Shown here one piece after another: positions 34,777 to 42,730 of a stretch of 64,000 bases of DNA. The notes below the pieces were generated by a model, which saw only the letters and a program-made list of their open reading frames with translations, was not told the DNA's origin and did not search any database. How positions within the stretch are numbered: position 1 is the first letter of the stretch; each line of letters begins with the position of its first letter. Source of the DNA: Vogesella indigofera (GTDB lineage Bacteria; Pseudomonadota; Gammaproteobacteria; Burkholderiales; Chromobacteriaceae); NCBI RefSeq assembly GCF_028548395.1, contig NZ_JAQQLA010000003.1, positions 558,001 through 622,000 on the forward strand, read 5' to 3'. The translations under genes and the position numbers were made by a program.

Positions 34777-34790
34777 ATGGAGAAGGTGAT

Positions 34791-35747
34791 ATGTCACATC
34801 TGGTGGAATCGATGGCTTTTGTGGGCACTACGCCCTGGCACGGGCTGGGCAATCAACTGACCGAGCGGCAGCCGGTAGATGTGTGGCTGCATGAGGCGGG
34901 GATGAACTGGACGCTGGAATCATCCGAGGTGCTGTTCAATGTATCGAAAGATGGCATGCACATCCGCCTGCACCGTGATGCCAAGGTGCTGTTCCGTTCC
35001 GATACCTTGGCGCCGTTATCGGTGGTGTCGCCGCGTTACAAGGTAGTGCAGCCGCATGAGGTACTGCACTTCTACAACGACCTGGTGCATGCCGGGGGCT
35101 TCGAGCTGGAAACGGCGGGAGTGTTGAAGGGTGGCCGTAAGTTGTGGGCATTGGCGCGTACCGGCCAAGACACGCTGCTCAAGGGTGGCGACCGGGTCAA
35201 AGCCTACCTGTTGTTGGCCACCAGCTGCGACGGCACCTTGTGTACCACTGCACAGTTCACTTCGGTGCGCGTGGTGTGCAACAACACGCTGCAGATGGCG
35301 GTGGGCGAAACACGCGGTGCAGTGAAGGTGCCGCACTCGACGGTGTTTGATCCCCAGGCAGTGAAAGAGTCGCTGGGCATCGGCTTGTCGTCGTGGGATC
35401 ACTTCATCGGCGACATCAAGGCGCTCAGCCGCCGGCCGGTGTCACCGGAGGAGGCCCGACAGTACTTTGCCGAGCTGCTTGATGAGCCGGCACAGGAAGA
35501 AAACGACGACACGGTGACCTCCCGCGCCATGCAGCAGCTGTCGCTACTGTACGGCGGTGGCGGTCTGGGTTCGCTGCTGTCCAGTAGTCGCAATACCGCC
35601 TGGGGGCTGGTCAATGCGGTGACCGAGTATGTCGATCATCGTCGCCGTGCCCGTAGTCAGGACTATCGTCTCGACTCGGCCTGGTTCGGCCAGGGCGCGC
35701 AGCTGAAAGACAAGGCGCTGCAACGCGCGCTGACCCTGCTGGACTGA
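34791..35747 (+). CDS. DUF932 phage/plasmid-like protein
   Basis: A 318-residue protein with the DUF932 hallmarks: WHGLG near the N-terminus (TPWHGLGNQL), SPRYKVVQPHEVLHFY in the middle, and the VRVVCNNTLQMA segment. These proteins are common on plasmids, phages and integrative elements and have no settled function. GGAGAAGG precedes the ATG at 34791. It opens a run of same-strand genes that includes a YqaJ exonuclease, suggesting a recombination or DNA-processing context. Confidence 0.88.
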   Translation: MSHLVESMAFVGTTPWHGLGNQLTERQPVDVWLHEAGMNWTLESSEVLFNVSKDGMHIRLHRDAKVLFRSDTLAPLSVVSPRYKVVQPHEVLHFYNDLVHAGGFELETAGVLKGGRKLWALARTGQDTLLKGGDRVKAYLLLATSCDGTLCTTAQFTSVRVVCNNTLQMAVGETRGAVKVPHSTVFDPQAVKESLGIGLSSWDHFIGDIKALSRRPVSPEEARQYFAELLDEPAQEENDDTVTSRAMQQLSLLYGGGGLGSLLSSSRNTAWGLVNAVTEYVDHRRRARSQDYRLDSAWFGQGAQLKDKALQRALTLLD

Positions 35748-35750
35748 GCG

Positions 35751-36197
35751 ATGACCCGCGAACTGGACATTGCGCTGACCGCCGCCGGGCTGGTGATGGG
35801 ACTGCGTGACTTCTGCGACAGCAAGCTGGCCTACGACGGCCAGGATGAACCCATTACCTTATTGTCGCACTGGGGTCGGGGCGCGTGGGAGCTGCCCGCC
35901 GAGCTGGCGCAGTACGCGCCGCTGCTGTTCCAGCTGCATACCGAACTGTCAGCGGTGCTGGAGAAGGATTTTCCGGGGATGTGGCACTACGAGGTGGTGG
36001 AGCAGCTGGGCTGGGCCATCGCCGACTGGATCGTTCAGCATGATGGTGAGGCACCAAGCCGGGCGTGGGTGGTGACGACGCTGGTGCAATTGGCCGGCCA
36101 GTTCTTCTCTCGCGCACCACCGGCGGACTGGTCCGCGTTACACGCGGTGTTGCTGCGCTACACCGCTGATCTCCCCACCGTGCTGCTGTCGGCCTGA
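35751..36197 (+). CDS. Hypothetical protein of the DUF932-YqaJ module
   Basis: A 148-residue soluble, Trp- and Leu-rich protein that I do not recognise. It begins three bases after the DUF932 stop (ATG at 35751), so it is surely co-translated with it. No signal peptide or membrane span is seen. A copy of the dispersed motif lies just after its stop, at 36203-36211, the only copy in the accessory region. Confidence 0.7.
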   Translation: MTRELDIALTAAGLVMGLRDFCDSKLAYDGQDEPITLLSHWGRGAWELPAELAQYAPLLFQLHTELSAVLEKDFPGMWHYEVVEQLGWAIADWIVQHDGEAPSRAWVVTTLVQLAGQFFSRAPPADWSALHAVLLRYTADLPTVLLSA

Positions 36198-36394
36198 GTC
36201 CCGTTGGCCGCGCGCGGGTGGGGCTTGCTACCGATCATTTCCTTGATCCTATCCGCCGTTGTTTCCCGTCCTGGTTGTTCATCTTCCTGCTGGTCGTTTG
36301 CCTGCTACGCGTTGTTTCTGATTTCCCCTTTCCTTTACTTGCACGCCCGGTCGGGGTTTCCCCGCCGGGCGTTATGCCGTTATGGAGGTTCATC

Positions 36395-37378
36395 ATGCGT
36401 GAACGTTATGGCCAGGCACTGCGCCTGGCATCCACTTTGGAGCTCTCCCGCCAGCAATGGCTGGCATTACGTGGTCTGGGTATCGGCTCCTCCGATGCTG
36501 CGTCAGCAGTGGGCTTGTCACCGTACAAGAGCGCGCTGAGCTTGTGGCTGGAGAAGACCGGCCGCCGTGAGCCGGAAGACCTGTCCGAGAAACAGGCGGT
36601 GCTATGGGGCACGGTACTGGAACCGGTATTGGCCAACGTCTATGCCACACAGACCGGGCGCAAGGTGCGCCGTGTCAACGCGGTGCTGCAGCATGCCGAA
36701 CACCGCCACATGTTAGCCAACCTGGACCGCGAGGTGCGTTGTCCGAAACTGGGGCAGGGCATTCTGGAGATCAAGACCGCCAGCTACCACAGTGCGCCGC
36801 AGTGGGAGGAGGGCATCCCGATTGCCTATCAGTGCCAGGTACTGCACCAGCTGGCGGTGACGGGTTTGCAATGGGCCGACGTGGCGGTGCTGATCGGTGG
36901 TCAGGATTTCCGTATCTACCGCGTCACGCGCGACGACGACAAGGTCAGCGACCTGATCGAACGGGAGCAGGATTTCTGGGCACTGGTGCGCTTCGATCAA
37001 CCGCCACCACCGGATGGCTCCGACGATGCCGGCCAGGCACTGAACTGGCTGTTCCCGCGCGACAACGGCACCACCCTCGACCTGTCCGACTCCACCGACG
37101 GCAATGCGCTGTTCCACACCCTGCTGGCGTTGCGGGAACGCCGGGAAGCACTGGAACAGCAGGAGGCGCAAGCCAAGCAACAACTGCAGACGGTACTGGG
37201 CGATGCCACCGGCGCGCTGTTTGCCGAAGGGCGCATTAGCTGGAAGAAACCCAAGGACCGCGAGCAGACGGATCTGGAACGACTGACGGCCGACCATCCC
37301 GACTTGCTGCAGCAGTACCGCAAGCCGGTCAGCAGCAGTCGCCGCTTTGTCATTCACACCGAAAGGAACGCAACATGA
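36395..37378 (+). CDS. YqaJ-family viral recombinase / exonuclease
   Basis: A 327-residue protein with the lambda-exonuclease-like YqaJ fold: GIGSSDAASAVGLSPY near the N-terminus, WGTVLEPVLANVYA, MLANLDRE and GILEIKTAS carry the expected catalytic Glu, Asp and ExK. GGAGG lies nine bases before the ATG at 36395. The C-terminal third has a coiled-coil-like stretch (ERREALEQQEAQAKQQLQ). The stop overlaps the next gene by four bases (ATGA). Exonuclease plus annealing protein pairs are normal in mobile elements, and the neighbour may be that partner. Confidence 0.88.
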   Translation: MRERYGQALRLASTLELSRQQWLALRGLGIGSSDAASAVGLSPYKSALSLWLEKTGRREPEDLSEKQAVLWGTVLEPVLANVYATQTGRKVRRVNAVLQHAEHRHMLANLDREVRCPKLGQGILEIKTASYHSAPQWEEGIPIAYQCQVLHQLAVTGLQWADVAVLIGGQDFRIYRVTRDDDKVSDLIEREQDFWALVRFDQPPPPDGSDDAGQALNWLFPRDNGTTLDLSDSTDGNALFHTLLALRERREALEQQEAQAKQQLQTVLGDATGALFAEGRISWKKPKDREQTDLERLTADHPDLLQQYRKPVSSSRRFVIHTERNAT

Positions 37379-38268
37379 TCAAGGGACTCGCCATTACCCC
37401 GCCCGTCATCGGGCGTATCAGCATTGGCAAGCTGGTGCAGAAGGACAACAAGTGGCTGCCGGAGAAGGACGACAGCTTTACCCTCACTACCCAGGTACAG
37501 AACCGCGACGGCTGGCTGTTGCATCCGCTGCACCAAGCGCTGGTTGACCAGGCCAGCAACGGCAAGATCCGCGCCATTCCCGTGCGCCTGCTGTTCAATA
37601 GCAGCGAACTGAACCTGCGCGCCGAATACAGCGCCTTCGACCGCAGTAACGGTCGTCCGCTGTGTGTCGGCAACGGCGAAACCGCGCGTCGTAGCAGCAA
37701 AGAAGGAGTGGATGAGGTGAGCTGCGCCGAGCCGGATCGTTGCCCGTTTGGCCAGAGTGCCGGCTGCAAGCTGTACGGCCGTCTCAACGTACAGGTGGAC
37801 GGGCAGCAGGATGCGCTCGGCACCTTCATCTTCCGCACCACCGGCTATAACTCGGTGCGTACCCTGGCCGCCCGGCTCAAGTACTTCGAAGCGCTCAGCG
37901 GCGGCCTGACCCACTACCTGCCGCTGCTGTTACGCCTGCGTGCCAAGACCACCACCCAGTCCTACCGTACCCCGGTGTACTTCGTCGACCTGACGTTGCG
38001 CGATGGTGACGATCTCGCCAAGGTGGTGGCGCAGGCCAAAGTGGAAGCGGAGCAGGCGCTGGAGGCGGGCATCGATAGCGTGCAACTGGAAGCCGTGGCC
38101 AAACAGCTGCTGCAGAACGGTCAATTTGAAGACACCGAGGAGGAGGTGCCGCAACTGCTGGAAGAGTTCTATCCGGACACCGAGGTCGAAGGCGAGGGCA
38201 GCAAGCCGGCCACGCCAACACGAACGACCCGACTGACACGGCAGCTGGGGAAAGCCAATCAAGCGTAG
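37375..38268 (+). CDS. Putative metal-binding recombination partner protein
   Basis: A 297-residue protein overlapping the YqaJ gene by four bases. A Cys cluster (CAEPDRCPFGQSAGCKLYGR, about residues 117-136) suggests one metal site. Relatives in plasmids and integrative elements carry the loose label hydrolase or metal-binding protein, and the layout resembles gp3-like recombination directionality factors. By position it could be the single-strand-annealing partner of YqaJ. The acidic C-terminus ends in a basic tail. Function is inferred from context only. Confidence 0.65.
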   Translation: MIKGLAITPPVIGRISIGKLVQKDNKWLPEKDDSFTLTTQVQNRDGWLLHPLHQALVDQASNGKIRAIPVRLLFNSSELNLRAEYSAFDRSNGRPLCVGNGETARRSSKEGVDEVSCAEPDRCPFGQSAGCKLYGRLNVQVDGQQDALGTFIFRTTGYNSVRTLAARLKYFEALSGGLTHYLPLLLRLRAKTTTQSYRTPVYFVDLTLRDGDDLAKVVAQAKVEAEQALEAGIDSVQLEAVAKQLLQNGQFEDTEEEVPQLLEEFYPDTEVEGEGSKPATPTRTTRLTRQLGKANQA

Positions 38269-38388
38269 AAAACAGAACGGCGTGTTCAGCGGAATCCGTT
38301 TGAAGAAACCCGCTGTCGTTACTAAGTTGAAGGTATGTCCGGTTTCTCCTCGCTCTCCTGACGCTAGCTGCTGGTTTCATACTGGCTG

Positions 38389-38424
38389 GCCCTCGCTGTC
38401 CCCTACGGCGAGGGCTTTGTTTTG
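38389..38424 (+). terminator. Terminator after the YqaJ module
   Basis: GCCCTCGC and GCGAGGGC pair around an 11-base loop, followed by TTTGTTTT, between the end of the plus-strand operon and the convergent XRE gene. Confidence 0.75.
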
Positions 38425-38432
38425 TCCACGAT

Positions 38433-38780
38433 TTACGGCTGCGCCAGGCGTGTCGTCAGCTTCTCCACCACCTCGATCACCAGGGTGCGGTCGTGTTCAC
38501 TGAGGTTCGCCAACAGTCGGCTCAGGTGCTGCGCCTGATCGCTGATGCGGGGACTGACTTCCGCCAGTAGCTCGGCGACGTCGCAATCCAGCAGGTTGGC
38601 CAGTTCAACCAGGCGGCCCACGGTTGGCATCACCACGCCGCGTTCCAGCCGCGACACGGCTTCAGAACCAATCTCCAGCTGCTCCGCCAGTTCCTCTTGT
38701 GTCATCTGCTTAGCCAGGCGCAGGCGGGCTATCGCCTTGCCGATCACCTTGGCCAGTGCTTTTTCATCTACATGCGGCAT
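38433..38780 (-). CDS. XRE-family helix-turn-helix regulator
   Basis: A 115-residue repressor-like protein. The HTH is at about residues 15-65 (RLAKQMTQEELAEQLEIGSE, then AVSRLERG). The C-terminal half is helical and may dimerise. I chose the ATG at 38780, which has GGAG seven bases upstream; a second ATG at 38798 overlaps that site. It faces the secreted SH3-like gene across a 200-base divergent region with a palindrome at 38795-38809, so autoregulation is likely. Confidence 0.85.
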   Translation of the reverse strand: MPHVDEKALAKVIGKAIARLRLAKQMTQEELAEQLEIGSEAVSRLERGVVMPTVGRLVELANLLDCDVAELLAEVSPRISDQAQHLSRLLANLSEHDRTLVIEVVEKLTTRLAQP

Positions 38781-38794
38781 CGTTATCTCCATGT

Positions 38795-38809
38795 CCACTC
38801 AAATAGTGG
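38795..38809. promoter_or_regulatory. Palindrome upstream of the XRE gene (candidate operator)
   Basis: CCACT-N5-AGTGG lies 15 bases before the XRE start codon. Its position fits autoregulation by the adjacent helix-turn-helix protein; this is inference. Confidence 0.35.
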
Positions 38810-38981
38810 ATGGTCAACCGATTGACATGAAGGACTTATAGGGTTGAAACTCACCCTAAATGGTTGTTATTGATTTATTGCGTATGAGGGCCGCCAGTCT
38901 GGGCTGATGGGCCGTCAATGTTGAGATGAGGTGTTCCGCAGCGAGTGGCTGACGGGATCCTTCACGATAAGGGAGTGTGTT

Positions 38982-39332
38982 ATGAAAAAAGTATGTGTCG
39001 TGGCCGCCTTGGGCCTGTTCGTTGCCGCTAGCGCCCATGCCGGTAGCGGGGTAGGCGCCTGCCTGTCGCCGAAGAGCAAGGTGGCAAGCGATGGCAGACT
39101 GCAGTTCCAAAAACCGGTCTACCTCTATGCCGCACCGGATCGCCAGGCGAACAAGCAACTGCTGACGTTGTTCTCGTCGCTCACCGTCACCGCGGTGGCA
39201 AAAGGAGGCTGGGTGCGTTTGGCGACGGTGCCCGACTACAGCCAGGCAGATCCGAGTGCCACGGCGGGCAAGGTCGTTGGCTGGGCGCTGGTGAGCGACT
39301 TCTCCGCCCAGGCACCGCGCAACTGCGCCTGA
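38982..39332 (+). CDS. Secreted SH3-like domain protein
   Basis: A 116-residue protein with a Sec signal peptide (MKKVCVVAALGLFVAASAHA, cleavage after residue 20). The mature part resembles a bacterial SH3 fold: VYLYAAPDRQANKQLLTLF, then VTAVAKGGWVRLAT and VGWALVSDF. Two cysteines (near the N-terminus and the penultimate residue) could form a disulfide. GGGAG precedes the ATG at 38982. It probably binds peptidoglycan or another protein in the periplasm. It is grouped with a small membrane protein and a lipoprotein downstream. Confidence 0.75.
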   Translation: MKKVCVVAALGLFVAASAHAGSGVGACLSPKSKVASDGRLQFQKPVYLYAAPDRQANKQLLTLFSSLTVTAVAKGGWVRLATVPDYSQADPSATAGKVVGWALVSDFSAQAPRNCA

Positions 39333-39477
39333 TGCGTCAGCCGCGTGCGATGACGGTCCCTCTGCGGATTCATGTCCTGATGTGCCACGCATGAGTCGCG
39401 TATCCGCTTTCCTTCCGCACGGCCTGTCAAACCGGTGGGGCTTTGCCGCCCCGCCTTTCATCGTCTGAGGTCTTCCC

Positions 39478-39804
39478 ATGCAAGAACGTACCCTCAAGCA
39501 GTTACTGATTTGCTTCGCCATCTTCCTGCTGCTCACCGTGATGGCGGTGTTCTCGTCATCGATCTACCTCGGCTTCTTTGGCTATGTCGCCATGCTGATC
39601 GTCGGTACCGCGACCACCAGCATTGGCGTGGTGATTGGCGATGCCATTCGCCGTGTTGCTAAACCCGATCTGGTGTTTGCTGCCGATGGGTTTGATCTGC
39701 TGCGCAAGAAAGTGTTCTGGCTGCTTGGCCCGCAGGCTATTGGCTGGTTCGTTGGCTACATCGCCTTCAAGGGCGTGATGGGCAAGTTGGGCTTTTATCT
39801 CTAG
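39478..39804 (+). CDS. Small membrane protein of unknown function
   Basis: A 108-residue protein with three probable membrane helices (about 8-30, 33-52 and 78-98) and a short cytoplasmic-like loop (GDAIRRVAKPDLVFAADGFD). I do not recognise the family. Spacing of 145 bases from the SH3-like gene and 30 bases to the lipoprotein gene suggests co-expression with the latter. Confidence 0.65.
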   Translation: MQERTLKQLLICFAIFLLLTVMAVFSSSIYLGFFGYVAMLIVGTATTSIGVVIGDAIRRVAKPDLVFAADGFDLLRKKVFWLLGPQAIGWFVGYIAFKGVMGKLGFYL

Positions 39805-39834
39805 GCCGCAGGATAACCAGTAGAAAGCAATGCC

Positions 39835-40110
39835 ATGAACAAGACCATGCTGCTGGGGCTAGCAGTGATCCTGACTGCGTGCTCTGGCGCTGAGTACAGC
39901 GATGAGACCAAGAACGGCTTCCTGCGCAGTTGTACCGCCAGTGGTCGCAGTACCCCGTTGTTCTGTAGCTGTGCGTTGGATGAACTGCAGAAGGAATACA
40001 ACGAGCAGGAATTCCTTGCGATGGATAACGAAATGAAAGCGACGCAACGGTTGCCGGCGCGATTGCTGCAAAGCATGGTGCCCATCAACCAGAAGTGCAA
40101 AAAGTCGTAA
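39835..40110 (+). CDS. Small lipoprotein
   Basis: A 91-residue protein with a lipoprotein signal: MNKTMLLGLAVILTACSG, lipobox LTAC with Cys16 as the modified residue. The mature part has further cysteines (RSCTAS, FCSCALDELQ, NQKCKKS) that could form disulfides in the periplasm. No known family is recognised. It precedes the GTPase gene by 80 bases. Confidence 0.7.
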   Translation: MNKTMLLGLAVILTACSGAEYSDETKNGFLRSCTASGRSTPLFCSCALDELQKEYNEQEFLAMDNEMKATQRLPARLLQSMVPINQKCKKS

Positions 40111-40190
40111 CGCCCACTCATTCCCGACCCCCACGCCACCTGTACGCAGGTGGCGTTTTTTATGCCGGCTTGCCGGTGGAAGGAAACCCT

Positions 40191-41084
40191 ATGCACCAAC
40201 CCAACCATGCCGTCCTGCCGGCGCAGCTACCCGATGAACTGATCCAGCTGTTGCAAGGCGCCGGTATTCGTCTGACGCTGGACGAACTGCAGCAGCTGCG
40301 TGATCGCCTCCACGCGGTGGTCAACTACCAGGCTACCATCGGTGTGATGGGCAAGACCGGTGCCGGCAAGTCCAGCCTGTGTAATGCGCTGTTTGGCCGT
40401 GAAGTGGCCGAAGTCAGCGCGGTAGAAGCCTGCACCCGCAGTCCGCAGGAAATCGATTGGTCGATCCGGAATGGCAAAGGTCTGTCGTTGATCGACATGC
40501 CCGGTGTCGGCGAAAGCGGCACCCGCCATCAGGAATACACCGCCCTGTACCGTCGCCTGCTGCCCGAGATGGATCTGGTGCTGTGGGTGATCAAGGGAGA
40601 TGACCGGGCCTTGAGTATCGACGAGCAGTTCTACCAACAGGTGCTGCTGCCGGTGCTGTGGGACAGTGCCATCCCGGTGGTGATGGTGGTCAGCCAGGTG
40701 GACAAGATCGAGCCCTGTCGCGAATGGGACTGGGTGAAAAACCTGCCTGGACCATTTCAGCACCGGAACATCGATGCCAAGGTAGAGCAGGTCTGCCGCG
40801 TGTTCAAACTGCCACGCAGCCAGGTCTGTGCCATCGCCGCAGAGGAGGGTTATGGTCTGGTCGAGCTGGTAGAGAAGATCGTCACCGTTCTGCCCAACGA
40901 AAAAAAGTGGAGCTTTACCCGCGAGGCCCGGCAGGAAACGGTGTCGGAGTGTGCCTGGCGCTCGTCCAGCCAGGGCCTATGGGAAACCTTGACCTCGGCC
41001 GTGAAGGTGATTGTCAAGGAAGGCTGGGACTACCTCAGCAGCAAGCTGTCCACCCTGGCGGGCAAGCTGTTTAGCTGGTGGTAG
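40191..41084 (+). CDS. YfjP/YeeP-like GTPase
   Basis: A 297-residue GTP-binding protein of the Era/dynamin-like group found in CP4-type cryptic prophages (YfjP, YeeP). The G motifs are GKTGAGKSS (G1, about 55-63), DMPGVGESG (G3) and VSQVDKIE (G4). I chose the ATG at 40191, which has AAGGAAA upstream. The C-terminal 60 residues are predicted to be amphipathic helices (WETLTSAVKVIVKEGWDYL) that may touch membrane. It is the last gene of the accessory module and is followed by a strong terminator. Confidence 0.85.
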   Translation: MHQPNHAVLPAQLPDELIQLLQGAGIRLTLDELQQLRDRLHAVVNYQATIGVMGKTGAGKSSLCNALFGREVAEVSAVEACTRSPQEIDWSIRNGKGLSLIDMPGVGESGTRHQEYTALYRRLLPEMDLVLWVIKGDDRALSIDEQFYQQVLLPVLWDSAIPVVMVVSQVDKIEPCREWDWVKNLPGPFQHRNIDAKVEQVCRVFKLPRSQVCAIAAEEGYGLVELVEKIVTVLPNEKKWSFTREARQETVSECAWRSSSQGLWETLTSAVKVIVKEGWDYLSSKLSTLAGKLFSWW

Positions 41085-41089
41085 GGCAT

Positions 41090-41124
41090 AAAATCACCCC
41101 GGGTGGTCGGGGTGATTTTTTTTT
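41090..41124 (+). terminator. Terminator after the GTPase gene
   Basis: AAATCACCCCG and CGGGGTGATTT pair around a 6-base loop and are followed by a T-run, 6 bases after the GTPase stop. Confidence 0.92.
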
Positions 41125-41487
41125 GAATAAATGGTTGAGGTGAAGCCAAAGTAATCTTGCCGTCACCATCAGGATTGCCTGCAAGAACCTGGGAAGAGCA
41201 ATGTGAGTTGCTTGGGGTATGTGTGTCTGCTCAGTTAGCGGGGGCGGTACGAGTTTTTTCTGCAAAAATCTAGAAAACAGTTCTGCTTGAGAGTTGATGC
41301 CCAGGATGACTTTTACCCACTACCGCAAGCATTGCTTTTTCGATGGACACCGGCCTCTGGCCCCTGAAAGGGGTTGATGCCGGCATTGTCGCCCCGCTGG
41401 CTGTCAACGCTCTTCCAGGCTCCCGCCGGCGCCGGCAAGGTCTACGCTTTAAGCAGTCGGCACGCGCCGCAGCCCCCCGGGAGAACC
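41125..41487. other. Non-coding right edge of the accessory region
   Basis: No gene supported. Composition changes here from the module to GC-rich chromosomal style, and the dispersed motif reappears from 41982, so the island boundary probably lies within this stretch. I see no tRNA or clear direct repeat marking it. Confidence 0.35.
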
Positions 41488-41973
41488 ATGATGCTCAGCA
41501 AGAATACGATCTGCCTGTGGTACGACGGCGACGCCTTGGACGCCGCCAGTTTCTATGCCCGCACCGTCCCCGACAGCGCCATCGGCGCCGTGCACCATGC
41601 GCCGGGCGACTACCCCGCCGGCAAGCAGGGCGACGTGCTGATGGTGGAGTTCACCGTGGCCGGCATCCCCTGCCTAGGCCTGAATGGCGGCCCAGGCATG
41701 CAGCACAGCGAGGCATTCTCGTTCCAGATTGCTACCGACGACCAGGCCGAAACCGACCGCCTGTGGCACGCGATCATCGACAACGGCGGCCAGGAAAGCG
41801 CCTGCGGTTGGTGCCGCGACCGCTGGGGCCTGTCCTGGCAGATCACCCCGCGCGCGCTGATCGCGGCGGTGACCGACCCAGACCCGGCAGCTGCCAAGCG
41901 CGCCTTCGAGGCGATGATGGACATGACGCGGATCGACATCGCCGCGATAGAGGCGGCGCGGCTGGGCCGCTAG
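41488..41973 (+). CDS. VOC/PhnB-like glyoxalase-fold protein
   Basis: A 161-residue protein of the PhnB-like (3-demethylubiquinone methyltransferase-like) VOC group: NTICLWYDGDALDAASFYA at the start, FTVAGIPCLGLNGGPGMQHSEAFSFQI in the middle, and CGWCRDRWGLSWQITP near the end are the family landmarks. GGGAG lies just upstream of two tandem ATGs (41488 and 41491); either may be used. These proteins bind a metal or small ligand, but most have no assigned reaction. It stands alone, with a copy of the dispersed motif right after the stop. Confidence 0.82.
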   Translation: MMLSKNTICLWYDGDALDAASFYARTVPDSAIGAVHHAPGDYPAGKQGDVLMVEFTVAGIPCLGLNGGPGMQHSEAFSFQIATDDQAETDRLWHAIIDNGGQESACGWCRDRWGLSWQITPRALIAAVTDPDPAAAKRAFEAMMDMTRIDIAAIEAARLGR

Positions 41974-42002
41974 CCGACAATGTTGGCCGCAAGGTCGGCG
42001 CC

Positions 42003-42046
42003 AGCATGCAAATCACCCGGCCACTCGGCGAGGTGATTTGCATGCT
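42003..42046. repeat. Perfect 15-bp inverted repeat with 14-base loop
   Basis: AGCATGCAAATCACC (42003-42017) is followed after 14 bases by its exact inverse GGTGATTTGCATGCT (42032-42046). There is no T-run on either side, so it is not a standard terminator, though it lies between convergent genes and could act as one with another factor. Confidence 0.8.
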
Positions 42047-42048
42047 CA

Positions 42049-42330
42049 TCACTGCCTTGCCTTGAAGTCCCGAACCATCTCCTTCGTCACATCGCTGGCA
42101 TAGCAAAGCGGGGATTCTCCACCGGGTCGGCTGTAAGCGCTCCTTCTGCCACATGAACGGCCATTGCTTGTCGTGTTGTATGGACAGGGGCAATTGCCAT
42201 AGTAGCTGTCGATCGACTCCTGAATGATGGCCTGCTTGATCTGCTCATCTGACATCGCTTTCTTCGCATGAACCGGCGGCGGCGCCATCAGCATGACCAG
42301 CAGCACAATCCATAACTTGATACTTCTCAT
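42049..42330 (-). CDS. Small secreted cysteine-rich protein
   Basis: A 93-residue protein with a Sec signal peptide (MRSIKLWIVLLVMLMAPPPVHA). The mature part carries the recurrent pattern IQESIDSYYGNCPCPYN and GRSCGRRSAYSRPGGESPLCY, with four cysteines that probably form two disulfides, a small periplasmic family seen in many proteobacteria without known function. I start it at the ATG at 42330, where the signal peptide begins. It is divergent from a 54-residue zinc-site protein. Confidence 0.75.
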   Translation of the reverse strand: MRSIKLWIVLLVMLMAPPPVHAKKAMSDEQIKQAIIQESIDSYYGNCPCPYNTTSNGRSCGRRSAYSRPGGESPLCYASDVTKEMVRDFKARQ

Positions 42331-42407
42331 AACTCGTCCTGAGCCTTCGTTTTTGCTGTATGTGACATGGTAATATAATTCCATTGTCAATGTATTGAGG
42401 GGGCGTC

Positions 42408-42572
42408 ATGAGCTTCGTCCTCGCTACCACTGAAAACATCGTGCGCTGGTATCAATGCAATCACGACACCTTCATCGTCCATGAGGGCCGGTGTCACTGG
42501 TGCGGGGCTATCCAGCGTGCGAGGTATGTGGGGAGGCCCTCCGCCAGGAAGATCAGGATAACGGAGGGCTAA
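42408..42572 (+). CDS. 54-residue protein with a CHCC-type metal site
   Basis: The frame MSFVLATTENIVRWYQCNHD, then TFIVHEGRCHWCGAIQRARYVG, has a CxxH...CxxC arrangement suggesting one zinc. A good ribosome-binding site (GAGGGGG) lies 7 bases upstream of the ATG at 42408. It is short but compact, with a basic C-terminus that could contact nucleic acid. I do not recognise a named family. It precedes the MFS gene by about 160 bases. Confidence 0.55.
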   Translation: MSFVLATTENIVRWYQCNHDTFIVHEGRCHWCGAIQRARYVGRPSARKIRITEG

Positions 42573-42608
42573 GCAGCTATCACCACTACCAATTTGAGAA
42601 GGTAATGC

Positions 42609-42716
42609 GTGGATAACGTGACTAAATCAACTCAACGACAAAACCAAGACTACTCAACCGGCCCAGATAGACCAGTCATCGTGCAGGTAGAAATTGAGGA
42701 CACACTGAACAATTAG
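42609..42716 (+). CDS. Possible 35-residue leader ORF of the MFS gene
   Basis: A GTG at 42609, with AAGG eight bases upstream, opens a 35-codon frame (VDNVTKSTQRQNQDYSTGPD, then RPVIVQVEIEDTLNN). Its stop overlaps the ribosome-binding site of the MFS gene. It could couple translation to the transporter or be chance. No family likeness is seen. Confidence 0.3.
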   Translation: MDNVTKSTQRQNQDYSTGPDRPVIVQVEIEDTLNN

Positions 42717-42730
42717 GAGCGGTTCATCTG

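Noticed and set aside
41343..42065. 240-codon plus-strand frame over the VOC gene
   Set aside because: Arg-rich shadow of the VOC protein, with no ribosome-binding site.
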